A program made the translations under genes and the position numbers. A stretch of 64,000 nucleotides of DNA, taken from Ahaetulla prasina. Lineage: Eukaryota > Chordata > Lepidosauria > Squamata > Colubridae. Each line of letters begins with the position of its first letter. Positions within the stretch are counted from its first letter, which is position 1. Below are positions 1 to 10,690 of the stretch, one piece after another. The stretch lies in NCBI RefSeq assembly GCF_028640845.1, contig NC_080540.1, forward strand, positions 280,379,524-280,443,523. Direction: 5' to 3'. The notes beneath the pieces are model-generated. The model had not been told where the DNA came from. It made no database searches and saw nothing but the letters and a program-made list of their open reading frames with translations.

Positions 1-67
1 CCCTGTAAGGTAGGCTACGCTAAGGAAGAAAGTGACCGGCCGAGGGGTTTCCATGGCTGATGGTGGC

Positions 68-305
68 TTGAACTGCCCTCACTCCAATACCTAGAGCAGG
101 GGTCTCCAACCTTGGCAACTTTAAGACTTGTGGACTTCAAGTCCCAGAATTCCTTGAACTGTCCCCACTCCAATACCTAGAGCAGGGGTCTCCAACCTTG
201 GTCACTTTAAGACTTGTGGACTTCAAGTCCCAGCAAAGCTGGCTGAGGAATTCTGGGATTTGAAGTCCACAAGTCTTAAAGTCGCCAAGGTTGGAGACCC
301 CTTGA
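68..305. mobile_element. Palindromic hAT-type MITE with partial tandem duplication
   Basis: In DNAJC21 intron 1. The palindromic element (TIR CAGGGGTCTCCAACCTTGG) is present as a full copy at about 184-300. It is preceded by an 86-bp tandem duplication: about 68-153 and 154-233 share the same flank plus the element's left arm. The right arm at 250-300 mirrors the left arm. Confidence 0.75.
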
Positions 306-473
306 TATTACCCTGCTGGACTACAGTTCCCATCCTGCCCAACATCCAGCTGGTGCCCGTGGTTTTTATCCCACCCTTTTTGAGAAAGGGCAGGTCGGAG
401 GAGGCCTCGGGCGGCCTTGAAAAAAAAAGACCACAAAAAACCGCTTTGGGGCTCCGGCCGGGTGAATGCATAC

Positions 474-570
474 CTGGATGCCAGCGGAGGGCCAGCTTCC
501 GATAGGCTCGCTTGAGGTCTTCATCGGACGCGTCGCGTTTCACGCCCAGCACTTCGTAGTGACACTTCAT
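474..570 (-). CDS. DNAJC21: DNAJC21 first coding exon (gene continues off left edge)
   Basis: Encodes the N-terminus of DNAJC21, a J-domain co-chaperone (animal counterpart of yeast Jjj1) that works with HSP70 late in cytoplasmic 60S ribosome maturation. The exon reads [15 protein letters not shown] and continues through [13 protein letters not shown], the first helices of the J domain, ending just before the HPD motif: the donor (CAG/GTATGC) splits the codon that would give the Asp. The start is the ATG at 570-568. The frame stays open upstream but without a better-supported Met, and the known protein begins MKCHYE. The remaining exons lie beyond position 1. Identification is from family knowledge of the conserved N-terminus; confidence is high. 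Confidence 0.93.
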
Positions 571-960
571 GCTCGGGAGTCCCAGGGACTGACCCAGCTT
601 AGCGGCCGACCACCTTCTTCCCCCTGGCCGGCAACCTGCACGTGAGGACCGCAGTGACGACAGCCGGCGGAGGAAAAGGGGTGGGGGGGGAAGGACCGGA
701 AGAAGCACAAGCGGAGGCCGAGCTCCTCCTAGCTCCTCCGGGCTGGGAGGCGGAACTGACGGAAGGCGCGGGAAGGATCTCTTGGATGGAAGAGAAGGTT
801 TCAATGGCGTGCGTGGAACGTCGAGGACGTGAACGTTCCGAGACCGCCGAGCTGGGTTTGAAGTCGTGGAACGTTGCGGGACCGAACGTTCCAGGGTCGC
901 TCGGCCGGGGAGGGGCGGCGTTCGGAGCCGCCTCTTACCTCGGATCAGAACGAGGGCGGT
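480..960. promoter_or_regulatory. CpG-island promoter of DNAJC21
   Basis: A CpG-dense, GC-rich block covers the first coding exon of DNAJC21 and about 400 bp upstream of its ATG, in contrast with AT-rich flanks. It contains ETS-like CCGGAAG (about 696-702) and several GAACGTTCC-type palindromes at 815-892. This is typical of a housekeeping gene promoter. The transcription start cannot be fixed from sequence. Confidence 0.7.
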
Positions 961-1005
961 GGTCGTGCCTGCTTTTTCCTCAAATCGGAATTGCCAATGC
1001 GGATT

Positions 1006-1475
1006 CGGGACCGCAGCTAGTCTTCGATTTACAACCGTTCATTTAGTGACCATTCAAAGTCACTAAATTAGGGACTTTAGTGACAGACTTGGGACCGTTT
1101 TTTCACTTAAACCACCGTTGCGGCGTCCCCTGTGGTCACGTGCTCAATATTTGGATGTTTGGCAATTGATTGATATTCGTAATAGTAACAAGAATTGGAA
1201 GGAACCTTGGAGGTCACCTAGTCCAACCCCCTGCTCACGCAGATCTGTACCACGAGGGCTGCGGTGTCCCTGGGTCATGTGACCCCCTTCTGACAAGCAA
1301 AATCAATGGGAAAGGCAAATTCACTTAACAGCTGTGTTACTAACTTAACAATTCCTGTTAACAAGAAGTAATGATTTGTTTACTTTGGCAAGAAAGTTTG
1401 TAAATGGGGCAAAACTCACTTAACAAATGTCTCACTTAGCAACATAAATTGTCGTAAGTCAAGGACTACCCGTAT
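1006..1475. mobile_element. Palindromic 'AGTCCTCGACTTACAACC' MITE with embedded CR1 scrap
   Basis: The left end resembles AGTC(C)TCGATTTACAACC followed by a CATTTAGTGACC box. The right end is GTCGTAAGTCAAGGACTACC, the inverse of the left. The middle carries the usual boxes (GGTCATGTGACC, CACTTAACAACTGTG-like). A CR1 tail fragment (minus; about 1183-1243, with CTAGTCCAACCCCCTGCTC) sits inside. The same family recurs at 8446, 28.7, 30.9, 47.4, 58.1, 59.6, 60.0 and 61.0 kb. Confidence 0.7.
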
Positions 1476-1479
1476 TTCT

Positions 1480-2130
1480 GTAGTGTGGACAGAGGAGTTG
1501 GATACCAAGGGCTCGTTTTGCGCATCAAATTAATTTCACTGAAAGCAAGGCTAACTTTCTAGCTGTAAAGCGACAAAAACATAAAAAAAAATTAACATCC
1601 GTGATCCTTCCCCCCCTCAAAATCTGTTCTTAGATTCTGGTGATGAACACCTTGTGCAGAAATTGAATCACTAATTGTCTTTCCGACTAGTCTAACCTAT
1701 TCGACTGTTAGAAATTGAAACAGGGCAGTTTTGTCACCTGCTTTACAATGCTATTTGGCAGAAGGGCAAGAAATATTGGACATTATGTGTGTCTATTTCT
1801 GCTTATAGGATACATGGATTATTAGTGTTATTTTGTAATTAGTTGATTTGACAAATAATAAAACTCTTAACAGGAATTAAGAGGGTTTTTACTATTTGCC
1901 GCCTGGAAGTTACTATTCTTTGTGCTTCGACACTTAAAAAAAATCTAGTTCCTCCAATTTAATATTTCAAAAATTCAGCAATGCCAATGCCAAGAAAACT
2001 GTTGTAACACAAGAAATTACATCCTTGAATTTAAATTGCTTGGCAGTGGCTATTGAACCAACAAATAATGTAAACAAATATTAAAAACTATACATTCATG
2101 TCACCTCACATCCACTCTTTTTAAAATTAA
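1480..2130. other. Intergenic spacer, no gene seen
   Basis: AT-rich sequence between the DNAJC21 promoter and the BRIX1 3' side. No open frame with recognisable similarity, splice-flanked exon or clear repeat was seen. Confidence 0.5.
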
Positions 2131-2134
2131 TCAG

Positions 2135-2410
2135 TGGAACAGCTTTCCTCCAGATGAAAGCTGTCGGTGCTCCCATCACTTGAGTTTAAGAGATTGGACA
2201 GTTATTTATCCAGAATAGTATAGGGCAGGGGGGTCTGCAAACTTGGCTCTTTTAAGACTTGTGGACTTTAACTTCCAGAGTTGAAATCCACAAGTCTTAA
2301 AAAAGCCAAGTTTGTAGACCCCTGGTATAGGGTCTCCTGTCTGAGCAGAAGGTTGGACTAGAAAATCACCAGAGTCCTTTCCAGCTGTGTTATAATATAA
2401 TGTTATATAA
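2135..2410 (+). mobile_element. CR1 LINE 3' end, split by a hAT-type MITE
   Basis: CR1 3' sequence (CAGTGGAACAGCTT..., then GGGTCTCCTGTCTGAGCAG and GGTTGGACTAGA) ends in a short ATAAT-rich tail. It is interrupted at 2226-2324 by a palindromic MITE. Confidence 0.75.
2226..2324. mobile_element. Palindromic hAT-type MITE inserted in CR1
   Basis: Inverted arms CAGGGGGGTCTGCAAACTTGG and CCAAGTTTGTAGACCCCTG. They are flanked by a perfect 8-bp duplication GTATAGGG at 2218-2225 and 2325-2332, which sits inside the CR1 tail. Confidence 0.85.
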
Positions 2411-3114
2411 TATAATATAATATAATGTTACTGTTTTTAACCTAACAGGATAAATTTGCACAAACATGCATAGATTAAGGATAGTTATTTGTTTCAGAAC
2501 AGTAAAGTATTACAGGATTGTGCATAGCTCAAAATTATTTGAAAGGGGTATTTGAAATGCAAAGGAGCACATTACTTCTTAAAGCAGGTTTGTGTTTCTT
2601 CAATTCTCACTCAGTTTACATTTTTTCAGACTCATGCAGGAAAAAAAAAGAACTGCTTTAAAATGCTGTTCTCCTGTGCATTTCAAAGCATAATGACTTC
2701 TAAAGCAAACCAACCCCTACTGTATAAACCTAATCTGTAATTCTTGTCCTTTTCCTTTTCTTTTTTAATGAAAAAGCAATTGGGGTGCAGTCCAAAACTG
2801 GTAAATGCTATGGAATACATTTGAGACTGAAGAATCTTAGTTGAGTATATGTATACATATGAAATTTTACCTCCAGCTATTAATAACAAAAAAGTTTTCC
2901 CTCACTGATAAGAAGTAAACAACCTCTAATACAGGATTAAGAGTTATCATTAATCTTCAAATAGGAATTACTGTAGGACATCTACAGCAAAAAATGCAGG
3001 AAAACATACCAGTTCCATAAACTATTAGTCTTCAAACTGAGGAGGCATTTCAGTCATTAAACTATTGGAAACTGAGTGGGTGATTTCTCAGTGTCCAGTT
3101 GATTTATGGTTGAG

Positions 3115-3120
3115 TTTATT
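3115..3120 (-). promoter_or_regulatory. Candidate BRIX1 polyadenylation signal
   Basis: AATAAA on the minus strand, about 290 bp downstream of the BRIX1 stop codon. Position and spacing suit a short 3' UTR; there is no transcript evidence. Confidence 0.5.
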
Positions 3121-3411
3121 TTTCCAAACAGCGGGTTAAGAGAGGTTTTGTTTGTTCCAGTGGGCTACTTTTCTTTTCAAAGTAGGCCTGAGAGAGATTG
3201 CTAGAGCCACTGGCTCTCTCTAACTCTGTGTTATACCTATTATCAACTTCCTTTTTTAAGTAAAAAAAGCAAGAGAAGCAAAAAAAAATGTAAAAATATT
3301 TAAGAACAGCCAATAAATGATTACAACATGCTTGATTAGAAAATTAGTGAAGTAACTGATTAGATCCTGTACTATAAAGTCCACTTAATCTCCATCTTTT
3401 TTTTCAAAGTT

Positions 3412-3684
3412 CTAATTCTGTATGCCAATTCTGCCAAGCTTTCTGTTGCACTTCCTCTGTCGTTGGTGTACTTTCTTCTTTTTCTTTTTCAAACTCATTT
3501 TTGGTTCTGGCCTCACCAGTTCTATCTCCATTGGCTTTTCTTCAGCTGGTGTTTCAAAAACTTCCTCAGTGGGATCTTTAGGAATGAGTGCTTGGTCTTC
3601 TTTACTCTTCAATTTCTGTAACTGTTTCATGTTTTGCTTTTCTCTAAATTTAGCAACTAGAGCCAGTCTTAATTCCCGACGATG
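3412..3684 (-). CDS. BRIX1: BRIX1 last coding exon
   Basis: Acceptor TTATTACAG, 90 codons plus TAG. Begins HRRELRLALVAKFREKQ. Contains FETPAEEKP and a Lys-rich, probably nucleolar, tail. Confidence 0.93.
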   Translation of the reverse strand, partial: HRRELRLALVAKFREKQNMKQLQKLKSKEDQALIPKDPTEEVFETPAEEKPMEIELVRPEPKMSLKKKKKKVHQRQRKCNRKLGRIGIQN

Positions 3685-6483
3685 CTGTAATAATAATAAA
3701 AGCAAATTAATATGAGTTCTGTAAGGCATCAAAAAACATTAGAAAGCTGAAAGTTGCCCCCCTCCCCAGTTCGAGGTTTTTCTATGGCAACTGAAAAACT
3801 TTGCAACCCTTCAGATAGTTTTATGCAACTGAACCAGAATGTTCCAGGGGTAGAACCAGAGCCCCCAATGTGCAAAGAATATCTGCCATCAGTTTCTCCT
3901 TCTTGCCAGTTTCAGTTTCCAGAAATTTTAATAACTTGCATTTTACTGATAATTCATCTTTTGTCCAGGAACTTAGATAGCTTTACATAAGTTCTTTTTC
4001 TTCACAGTAATGATCCTGTGAGATAAGGATGAGTTGAGAGATGTATTGGCTGCCCCAAAGCTGCCCAATGAGTTCCATAGTTGAGGATAAATTTGAACTT
4101 GGATCTCCAGTTCTAATATCTAAAGGGATTGTATTACACTATTTTCAGGCATATTACCTAAAACCATATTATGTAACTTGGTAATATGCTGTGTCTGCAA
4201 TATCAAATAATGAACATGAATGTCCACTAAAGATCTAGATCTGTAATGGCGAACCTATGGCACATGTGCCACAGGTAGCACACAGAGTCCTCTCTACGGG
4301 CACACGAGCTGTCGCCCCAGCTCAGTTCTGCCGCGCATGGGCACACGCCTCCCACCGACCAGCTGGTTTTTGGGTAATTTTAGCGTAAGAGCCATCATTT
4401 ATAATTTTGCAAATAAATTTGAACAAATGTACACATTTCTAGTACATGCCAAGCTCATTTGCACAAAAATTTCTGTGTAGATTAAGTGCACAGAATATCA
4501 AGTGTTTAAAGAAACATATAACAAGCTAATCTGATAAGATCAATAATCAACAGGCATAGAATACTTGTTTCAAGTATCTTGAGACTGACTCAAAGTAACC
4601 GTGAGTCAACAGCCAGCAGATTACAAGACTCTACTGAAGTTGATGCAGCAGCTTTCAGATATAGAAATGTATTTTGGATATATAGCATGCAAAGGAACCA
4701 CTACCTTTTAAATAAAGACCAAAGAAACCACCTAAGATGAACTATCAGGGGCAAGTGCAGTAGTCATTAAGAGACAACTCAGCATAGTAGAATATTGGGG
4801 AAAATGACAAAATTCTGATATTTTTATTAATGGTTTGAGATGGTGCAGCCACAGCCATCAGGGTAACCAGTCAAGTTGCAGTAAGTGTGAGACAGATGAT
4901 ACTAGGTGTGAAGACACAGTTCAAGTCCAGCATCAGCCAAGGAAGCTTGCTGGAAGACACTGGACTAATTACCCTCTCTCAACCCAATTTATATCGTATA
5001 GCATTTTATGCTGCATAAACCACTTCGAGTACCTAAGAAAAAAGACCAGAGTTATCAAGAAGAATATAGTATTACCATATTTGGGGACTGGTAATGAGGG
5101 TTTTCATACAGGGTTTGTCCTCCAAAGCTGCCCTGGAAGATTTTGATTAGGTTCAGGACAAAACGAGGCCCTATTTCAACAAGAGCTCCATCTTCTTCTA
5201 TGATCTGAAACAGAACAAAACATAGGGGTGTTTTGGCATTTGGAATCAAACTACTTAGCACTATTTGATCTAATATGTTAAAATTTTATCCAAGGGTGAA
5301 ATGTAAAATTTGTTACTATCGGTTCTGTGGGCGTGGCTTGGGGGGATAATGTGACTGGGTGGGCATGGCCAACTTTTTTTTTTTTTACTTTTAAAAGTGT
5401 TTTTTCTACAACTTCTTTGGTTGAAGAGGCTGTAGAAAAAATGCTTTTAAAAGGCTCCTCTGATGATCCCAGCTGAGCCGCGCAATCATCAGAGGCTTTT
5501 AAAAAAACTTTTAAAAGCATTTTTCTGGCTGAAGAAAAAATGCTTTTAAAAGTAAAAAAAAAACAAAAAAACAACCTCTGATGATTGTGCGGCTCAGCTG
5601 GGCATGGGGGGGGGCAGGGATTTTTGCTACCGGTTCTCCGAACCACCTACTGCCATCGCTACAGGATCGGGGGATTTGGTCCAAACCAGAAGCATTTCAC
5701 CCGTTTTATTCTGATTAGAACTTTGAAGCACCCATGCAGATGCTTAATGTAGATGCTTAAATGCCCATTTCTATTGCCTACGTTTTCCAGGACCTTCAAC
5801 CTCAGTGTACCCAAATCTTCCTGGTTTTATTATACAGGAGTTTAAGGGCTTTTATAACCTGAACACCTGATATTTAATCCATCTCTTTTTGACCCAGGAA
5901 AAAACCTGGAAACTAGGAGGTCAGTGGAAAGTTTTCATTGGAAAAGAAAACCATTGCTTGCAGCATGAAATTGAAATATGATTCAGTGGCTATGTAACCA
6001 TTATATATGGCCCATCATTATACAAATCAGCTTGAGCAAGCTTTACATTCAAACTCTGTTCTCCCTTTGAACACTGTCACATCAACAATTTCGTGTAAAT
6101 GCACTTTCCCATTATAATTTAAGAGATTTGACAGCATACAAATTTGATAAAATAAATTCCAAGCTCTGGTTAATTACTGTGTCCATAAACAAGAAATCAT
6201 GGAATTATTTCTTTCATTAAACTTCAATTAAATTTCATAATTTGTCTCTGTACAGAATGACAAACTGAAAAAAAAATTCAGTTAATTAATCTGAAGGAAA
6301 ACAATTCTTCCAGTCCTGTGCAAAACAAAAACAAAAAATACAAGAAGCAGGCAAACTTAGCTTGCCTTGGTTGGTTTTTACAATTATTACTGTAACTATA
6401 TGCACCATTGTTACGTACATCATTTCCAAATTCAGGTTGCTGGCTTTGCTGTCGACATCTGATCAATTTTATCAAAGGTTTAA

Positions 6484-6527
<44 letters not shown>

Positions 6528-7894
6528 TTTTTCGAAAGCTAATCTAGTGGGGGAAAAAAGAAAAAAAAACATTTAACTTCTTCTAGGTTGGAACTCAACG
6601 GTCCTGTTCTTTTTCAGAGGCCAAAACTTCAGAGTTCTGGTCACTATTGTTCACTAGAGCCCATAAGCAAAAAAACGGGAACTAACCTGATAATTTCGAA
6701 ACCAGATCCTCTCATCTGTGATGGAGAAAGTGAAAACGTGGTCTACAAAAGGCTGACTCCTGGGATGATACTGTGGAGTACTAAAGATCTAGTCAAGAGA
6801 AATGAGAGCGCTAAGTGATCAATGCATTCATGGTCCCAGATGGGTATCACAAAGAACACACATTCCATTTGTCTGGTCGATTTGTGGCTATTAAAATAGT
6901 TCGAACACACAAATTGTTTATCACAAAGTCAGGCTATAAATTTTTTTTCTGTTTTCATAATACAAAGGTTGTCTACTTTTTGAATATTTGTTGAAGGCAA
7001 CTTCAACATAACTTCTGTGTTGGCACTCTTGGTTTCTACAGACTATGATGTCAACTATAGTATATATAATGGAGACATTGAAAAAATGAATTACAGCACA
7101 CTTAGTTCAATTATGTTCACAGAAGTGGAGGCAAAATATGGAAAATCAAATCACAGCTGAATTCTTCAGACCTTACTATTGTATTTCCTTGTGGACAAAG
7201 TCTTACGGAGACTAATATTAATGTATAATGTGCAATTCCTACCGAAATAGGAATACAACCTATACTTACTACAAGTCTAACAAAACCTTGTTCCTCAAAT
7301 ATGTATATAAAATCCTGATCAAAGGATTCCAAATCTGCACAACACATCATGACAGATGAAGATTGCCCTTTAAGAATAAATAAATAAATATATACAGACC
7401 TGAATAAATAGCTCTTTCAGCAAAGCATAATGCGGTTTCTGGTCAAAAATCTATCAAAGAAATTAAAACGTTTAGGAATAAGGAGAAAAGCATGAGGATT
7501 ATAGACCATAAAGAAGAATAGTCGCACAACTGCAGGTTTATTCTTACTGGATCGAAAGAAAGAACAGGTCGAGAGCCTCTCAAACAGTTTCCAGTCATCT
7601 TCAACTCAGCCAACGTGTGAACTGTAAACAATATCAAGTACAATTAAGAATGTACTGTCTGCTATGTGGAGAAGTTGTTTAAAAGAGAACAGTATAGCAG
7701 CTAATCACAGTCTACAATACTAATTTTTGCAAATGCCCAACATAATTACCTCAAGCATTTATTTTTTTGGTGGATTGTTTGGAAGCAGTTAAAATATAAT
7801 GATTGTATTAGAAAATATTTCACTCAGTAGGTGGCTGTACTTACTGTTCTGGACTAAAAACTTGGCTGATGGTCCATGGGGAACATTTGAAAGC
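3412..7894 (-). CDS. BRIX1: BRIX1, last six coding exons (5' exons not found)
   Basis: Encodes the C-terminal two thirds of BRIX1, a nucleolar Brix-domain RNA-binding protein needed for 60S subunit assembly (yeast Brx1). Exons, 5' to 3': 7845-7894, 7548-7621, 7400-7450, 6687-6788, 5076-5204, 3412-3684. All have AG acceptors and GT donors, and the phases join without a break into about 225 residues ending at TAG (3414-3412). Recognisable stretches are SNVPHGPSAKFLVQN, HTLAELKMTGNCL, PFVDHVFTFSITDERIWFRN, EEDGALVEIGPRFVLNLIK, QGSFGG and a Lys/Arg-rich tail. This matches the human protein from about residue 129 onward. The first ~130 residues (basic N-terminus and the start of the Brix domain) are not seen between 7895 and RAD1, where synteny predicts them. 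The gene lies tail-to-head with DNAJC21, another 60S factor. Confidence 0.93.
4244..4380. mobile_element. Truncated 'GGCGAACCTATGGCAC' hAT-type element
   Basis: In a BRIX1 intron. Starts TAATGGCGAACCTATGGCAC and carries the GTGCCACAGGTAGCACACAG inverted section. The far end is missing. Related fuller copies lie at 30.56 and 33.14 kb. Confidence 0.6.
5076..5204 (-). CDS. BRIX1: BRIX1 coding exon
   Basis: Acceptor TGTTTCAG, donor GTAATA, 43 codons. Encodes the conserved core IIEEDGALVEIGPRFVLN and ends at YQSPNM. Confidence 0.94.
5290..5704. mobile_element. hAT-type MITE with internal hairpins ('GGTGAAATGTAAAATTTG' family)
   Basis: In a BRIX1 intron. Left end AGGGTGAAATGTAAAATTTG, right end GAAGCATTTCACCC. 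The interior carries several inverted TTTTAAAAGCATTTTT blocks that can fold into hairpins. The target duplication is not clean here. Intact siblings are at 37492-37906 and 61789-62136. Confidence 0.75.
6485..6526. repeat. (TG)n microsatellite
   Basis: About twenty uninterrupted TG units in a BRIX1 intron. Confidence 0.95.
6687..6788 (-). CDS. BRIX1: BRIX1 coding exon
   Basis: Acceptor ACTAG, donor GTTAGT, 34 codons. Encodes IFSTPQYHPRSQ then PFVDHVFTFSITDERIWFRN. Confidence 0.92.
7400..7450 (-). CDS. BRIX1: BRIX1 coding exon
   Basis: A 51-nt exon with acceptor TTTGATAG and donor GTCTGT. Encodes IFDQKPHYALLKELFIQ, aligning without gaps to the human AFDELPHY... exon. The polypyrimidine tract is short, so the acceptor is chosen by reading frame and length. 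Confidence 0.85.
7548..7621 (-). CDS. BRIX1: BRIX1 coding exon
   Basis: Acceptor TTTACAG, donor GTAAGA. The junction gives I-HTLAELKMTGNCLRG, and the exon ends at SFDP. Confidence 0.92.
7845..7894 (-). CDS. BRIX1: BRIX1 coding exon (first one visible)
   Basis: Acceptor TTTAG, donor A/GTAAGT. The first base completes a Trp codon (expected MW-LSN junction). Encodes LSNVPHGPSAKFLVQN. Confidence 0.9.
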
Positions 7895-8117
7895 CTAAAA
7901 CAGTTATGGAAGATAGTTAGAAAAAATATTAGCATTTCCTTAGTAATTGGTCTATGGTATAATGTTTTTAACATATGAAACAGATGCCTGAAAGTGTCCC
8001 AAATATAGGTACTAAAAGGCTTTTGTAGTTTTGTCATTGTTTTGCTAAGTTTCAAATTGCCACTAGAACACTGATGTTTTGGCTTGTTTTTGGAGTAGGA
8101 ACATCCAAACCTCTAGG

Positions 8118-8246
8118 CAGGGGTGGGCAACTATGATAACTTTACAAACTGTGGACTTCAACTCCCAGAATTCCTCAGCCAGCAAAGCTGACTGGGGATT
8201 TCTGGGAATTGAAATCCATTCATCTTAAAGTTAAGAAACACTGCTC
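8118..8246. mobile_element. Degenerate palindromic hAT-type MITE
   Basis: Left arm CAGGGGTGGGCAACTATG, central CAGCCAGCAAAGCTG, right arm ending GAAACACTGCTC. Same palindrome family as at 15761 and 23994. Confidence 0.65.
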
Positions 8247-8445
8247 TAACCTTAGAAATACTTTTCAAAGCCAAAGTCCAAGACTCCTTAAAGAAGCCTC
8301 CAATCATATGAAAATTTACAATTGCTACTAAAGGAGGATACTAACCAACCCCTCCACCCACCTCCCAAGTTACTATATACTACCTTGGCCAAAGACATTA
8401 TCCAAAAAGGTAGGATATAAGAGCATTAAAAGTCTTTCATTATAC

Positions 8446-8560
8446 AGGTAGTCCTCAGGTTACGATCACAATTGAGGCCAAAAATCATGTTGCTGAGTGA
8501 AACATTTGTTAAGTGAGTTTGCCCCATATGACATTTTATCCATCTGTAGTCCAAGCACAG
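8446..8560. mobile_element. Partial 'AGTCCTCGACTTAC' MITE
   Basis: Left end CAGGTAGTCCTCAGGTTACG followed by TGTTAAGTGAGTTTGCCCC. Only a short part of the family is present. Confidence 0.5.
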
Positions 8561-9335
8561 CATTGCCTGTCGCTCCTCTCTTTCTGCACTGCCCGCTCTC
8601 ACCCTCCAAACCTTCCACTTTCTGCTTGTTTTCTGCTGAAACTTGTTGAGTATCCTTTAAATCCTTTTGGATAGTCACAATTTCTGCTCTTATTTCATCC
8701 AATTTCTTGTCCATATTAGATAACTTTTCCAAAATTCTCTCCATCTCTCCAGCAGTTGAAATCCTCAGGCAGGCACAGTATCCTTGTAATTTCCTCCGGA
8801 TCCACCAGGGGGCACTCACAGGAGCAACGAGTCCAGAGTACAGTTAGTCAACCAGGAAGCCGAAGGGAAGTGATGTCATCAAAATTCTCATAGTGAAGGG
8901 AAGCTGGCCACCACTGTTCCCCAGAAGGAGGGCCTCAAACCTTCCCTTTCTCCATCACCTCTTCTCTCAGAGCTCCACAAAACGGTAATCTTCTTATTTT
9001 AAGTTCTCCTCTCTCCATACAGTCTTCCAACCGCAGGAAAAACGCACTCAGCACTCCACTCCTCTTCCTCATATTCTTTCCTTCTCACTCATTCCAGTTC
9101 CTTTCTCAGAAATTGATGATTTACCAAACATAAATGATGCAGCGGCCTCCAGCTGATCAAAGCGCATGCCATCATGCCGGTCGTCCTGGATACTGCATCG
9201 CAGTTGAGCTGGGGTCCTCTCTGGTGAACATAGCCCTGAGGCTGAGAGGCACTAAGAAGCCTTCACGGGTTGATGAAGTCATTCGTATTTCTTTTAAAAA
9301 ACGAATGGCTTCTGGTTCTATAAAATAATATCATA
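8560..9335 (-). mobile_element. L1-like LINE 5' end with ORF1-type coiled-coil fragment
   Basis: A minus-strand frame encodes a short coiled coil (EKLSNMDKKLDEIRAEI then IQKDLKDTQQV), as in L1-type ORF1 proteins. The sequence to its right is GC-rich and CT-rich, consistent with a LINE 5' region. No reverse transcriptase follows. The class assignment is inference from the coiled-coil style. Confidence 0.4.
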
Positions 9336-9382
9336 TATATGTACATTCTGGGAGTATGCATGCACAGTCTTTTTGTTAAATT

Positions 9383-9575
9383 CGGGCAATAACGAGGCAG
9401 GAGACCAGGATAGTGACAACAGCTCTTTACTATATGGTGAACCCAGCAACCAGTGCTGGGAAAAACCTCTCTTTATATACAGTTTAACCGGGGGCTTCAA
9501 CCAATCAGCAACGTGCTATTTTCCCGCCAAAACTTTTAAAGATACATTACACTTTTCCTCCGTTTTGATTTGATT
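9383..9575 (-). mobile_element. LTR fragment (minus orientation)
   Basis: On the minus strand, a TATATAAAGAGAGG promoter-like motif is followed by AGTAAAGAGCTGTTGTC, then CTATCCTGGTCTCCTGCCTC. These are the promoter/R/U5 features of a retroviral-type LTR. The last part closely resembles the LTR at 38995-39491 (ATCCTGGTCTCCTGCCTG). No internal genes were seen. Confidence 0.55.
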
Positions 9576-9666
9576 CCTAGATTGTTCAGTACAGTTTTTT
9601 CCTCCTTCTCTATATAATTCTTTTTATACAACCAATTAGGTTTTTAAAAATCATTGTCTTAATAAT

Positions 9667-9990
9667 AATACCAGAGTTGGAAAGAACTTTGGAGGTCTTC
9701 TAGTCCAACCCCCTGCTCTACACCACTTCAGACAAATGGTTATCCAACATCTTCTTAAAAATTTCCAGTGTTGGAGCATTTACAACCTCTGCAGGCAAGT
9801 TGTTCCACTGATTAATTGTTGTAACTGTCAGGAAATTTCTCCTTAGTTCTAAGTTGCTTCTCTCGTTGATTAGTTTCCACACATTGCTTCTTTTCCTGCC
9901 CTCAGGTGCTTTGGAGAATAGCTTGACTCCCTCTTCTTTGTGGCAGCCCCTGAGATATTGGAACACTGCTATCATGTCTCCCCTCTTTAT
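9667..9990 (-). mobile_element. CR1 LINE 3' fragment
   Basis: Minus-strand frame [20 protein letters not shown]...LFSKAPEGRKR...WNNLPAEVV, the conserved C-terminus of CR1 ORF2, ending in the CR1 tail that reads CTAGTCCAACCCCCTGCTC on the plus strand. Confidence 0.88.
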
Positions 9991-10224
9991 ATAATGCATA
10001 GTGATATTATATCATATGTGCATGCATTCTGCAGGATTAAGGAGCAAAAAAAAACAAAACAAAAGGAACTCCACCAAGTTATTGGACTGGCTCTTAGCCT
10101 CCCTCCCGTAAGTTGTCCATAAAAACTCAGGCAGCTGCTTCATCTGCAGCTGGAAAAATCCTTGCCCCTGAATTTCAGGGAGAAACACCCAATTCCTTTA
10201 CAAGGCGGCTGGCTGGCTTGCTGG

Positions 10225-10690
10225 CTTGCTTATTTATTTGTTTGTTTGTTTGTATATATTTGTCAAGCATGTATAAGATAACAGATATAAGTATAAACAT
10301 GATTATGAATACAGGAAATGGATATGAATAAATGGGGACATTAGGACAGGGACAGTAGGCACATTGATGCACTTATGCACGCCCCTTTACAGACCTCTTA
10401 CGAATGGGGTGAGGTCAACAGTAGACCGTCTAAGGTTAAAGTTATGGGGGTTTGGGGAAGAAACCAAAGAGTCAGGCATTGACCACTCTGTTGCTGAAGT
10501 CGAGTTTGCAGGGGTTTTCTAGCCAGTGTATTATGTGGAGCTGAAGTAGTCATTGACAGTGGTTGAAGAATGGAGTAATAGTATATGAATAGTATTTAGG
10601 TCTAAGCAAGCTAAGAAAGATTAGTCTGCAGGTCAGAAGGTGTCTGTCAGATAATTTTGTGTTGGAAGACCCTCAGAGCCTGGGCCTTCG
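10225..10690 (-). mobile_element. LINE 3' end (CR1-like family of 56.6 kb), left part
   Basis: Tail of TTTGTTTGTTTG and TTGTCAAGCATGTATAAGATAAC, then the 3' UTR box GGGACAGTAGGCACATTGATG. It matches the 3' end of the LINE at 56635-57830. The copy is cut by a 2.9-kb L2-like insertion and resumes at 13595. Confidence 0.7.

Noticed and set aside
223..804. A 193-codon minus-strand frame extending DNAJC21 upstream of its ATG
   Set aside because: The upstream part is CpG-island sequence without a credible Met, and the known protein begins at MKCHYE; the downstream part reads past the splice donor at 474 into the intron.
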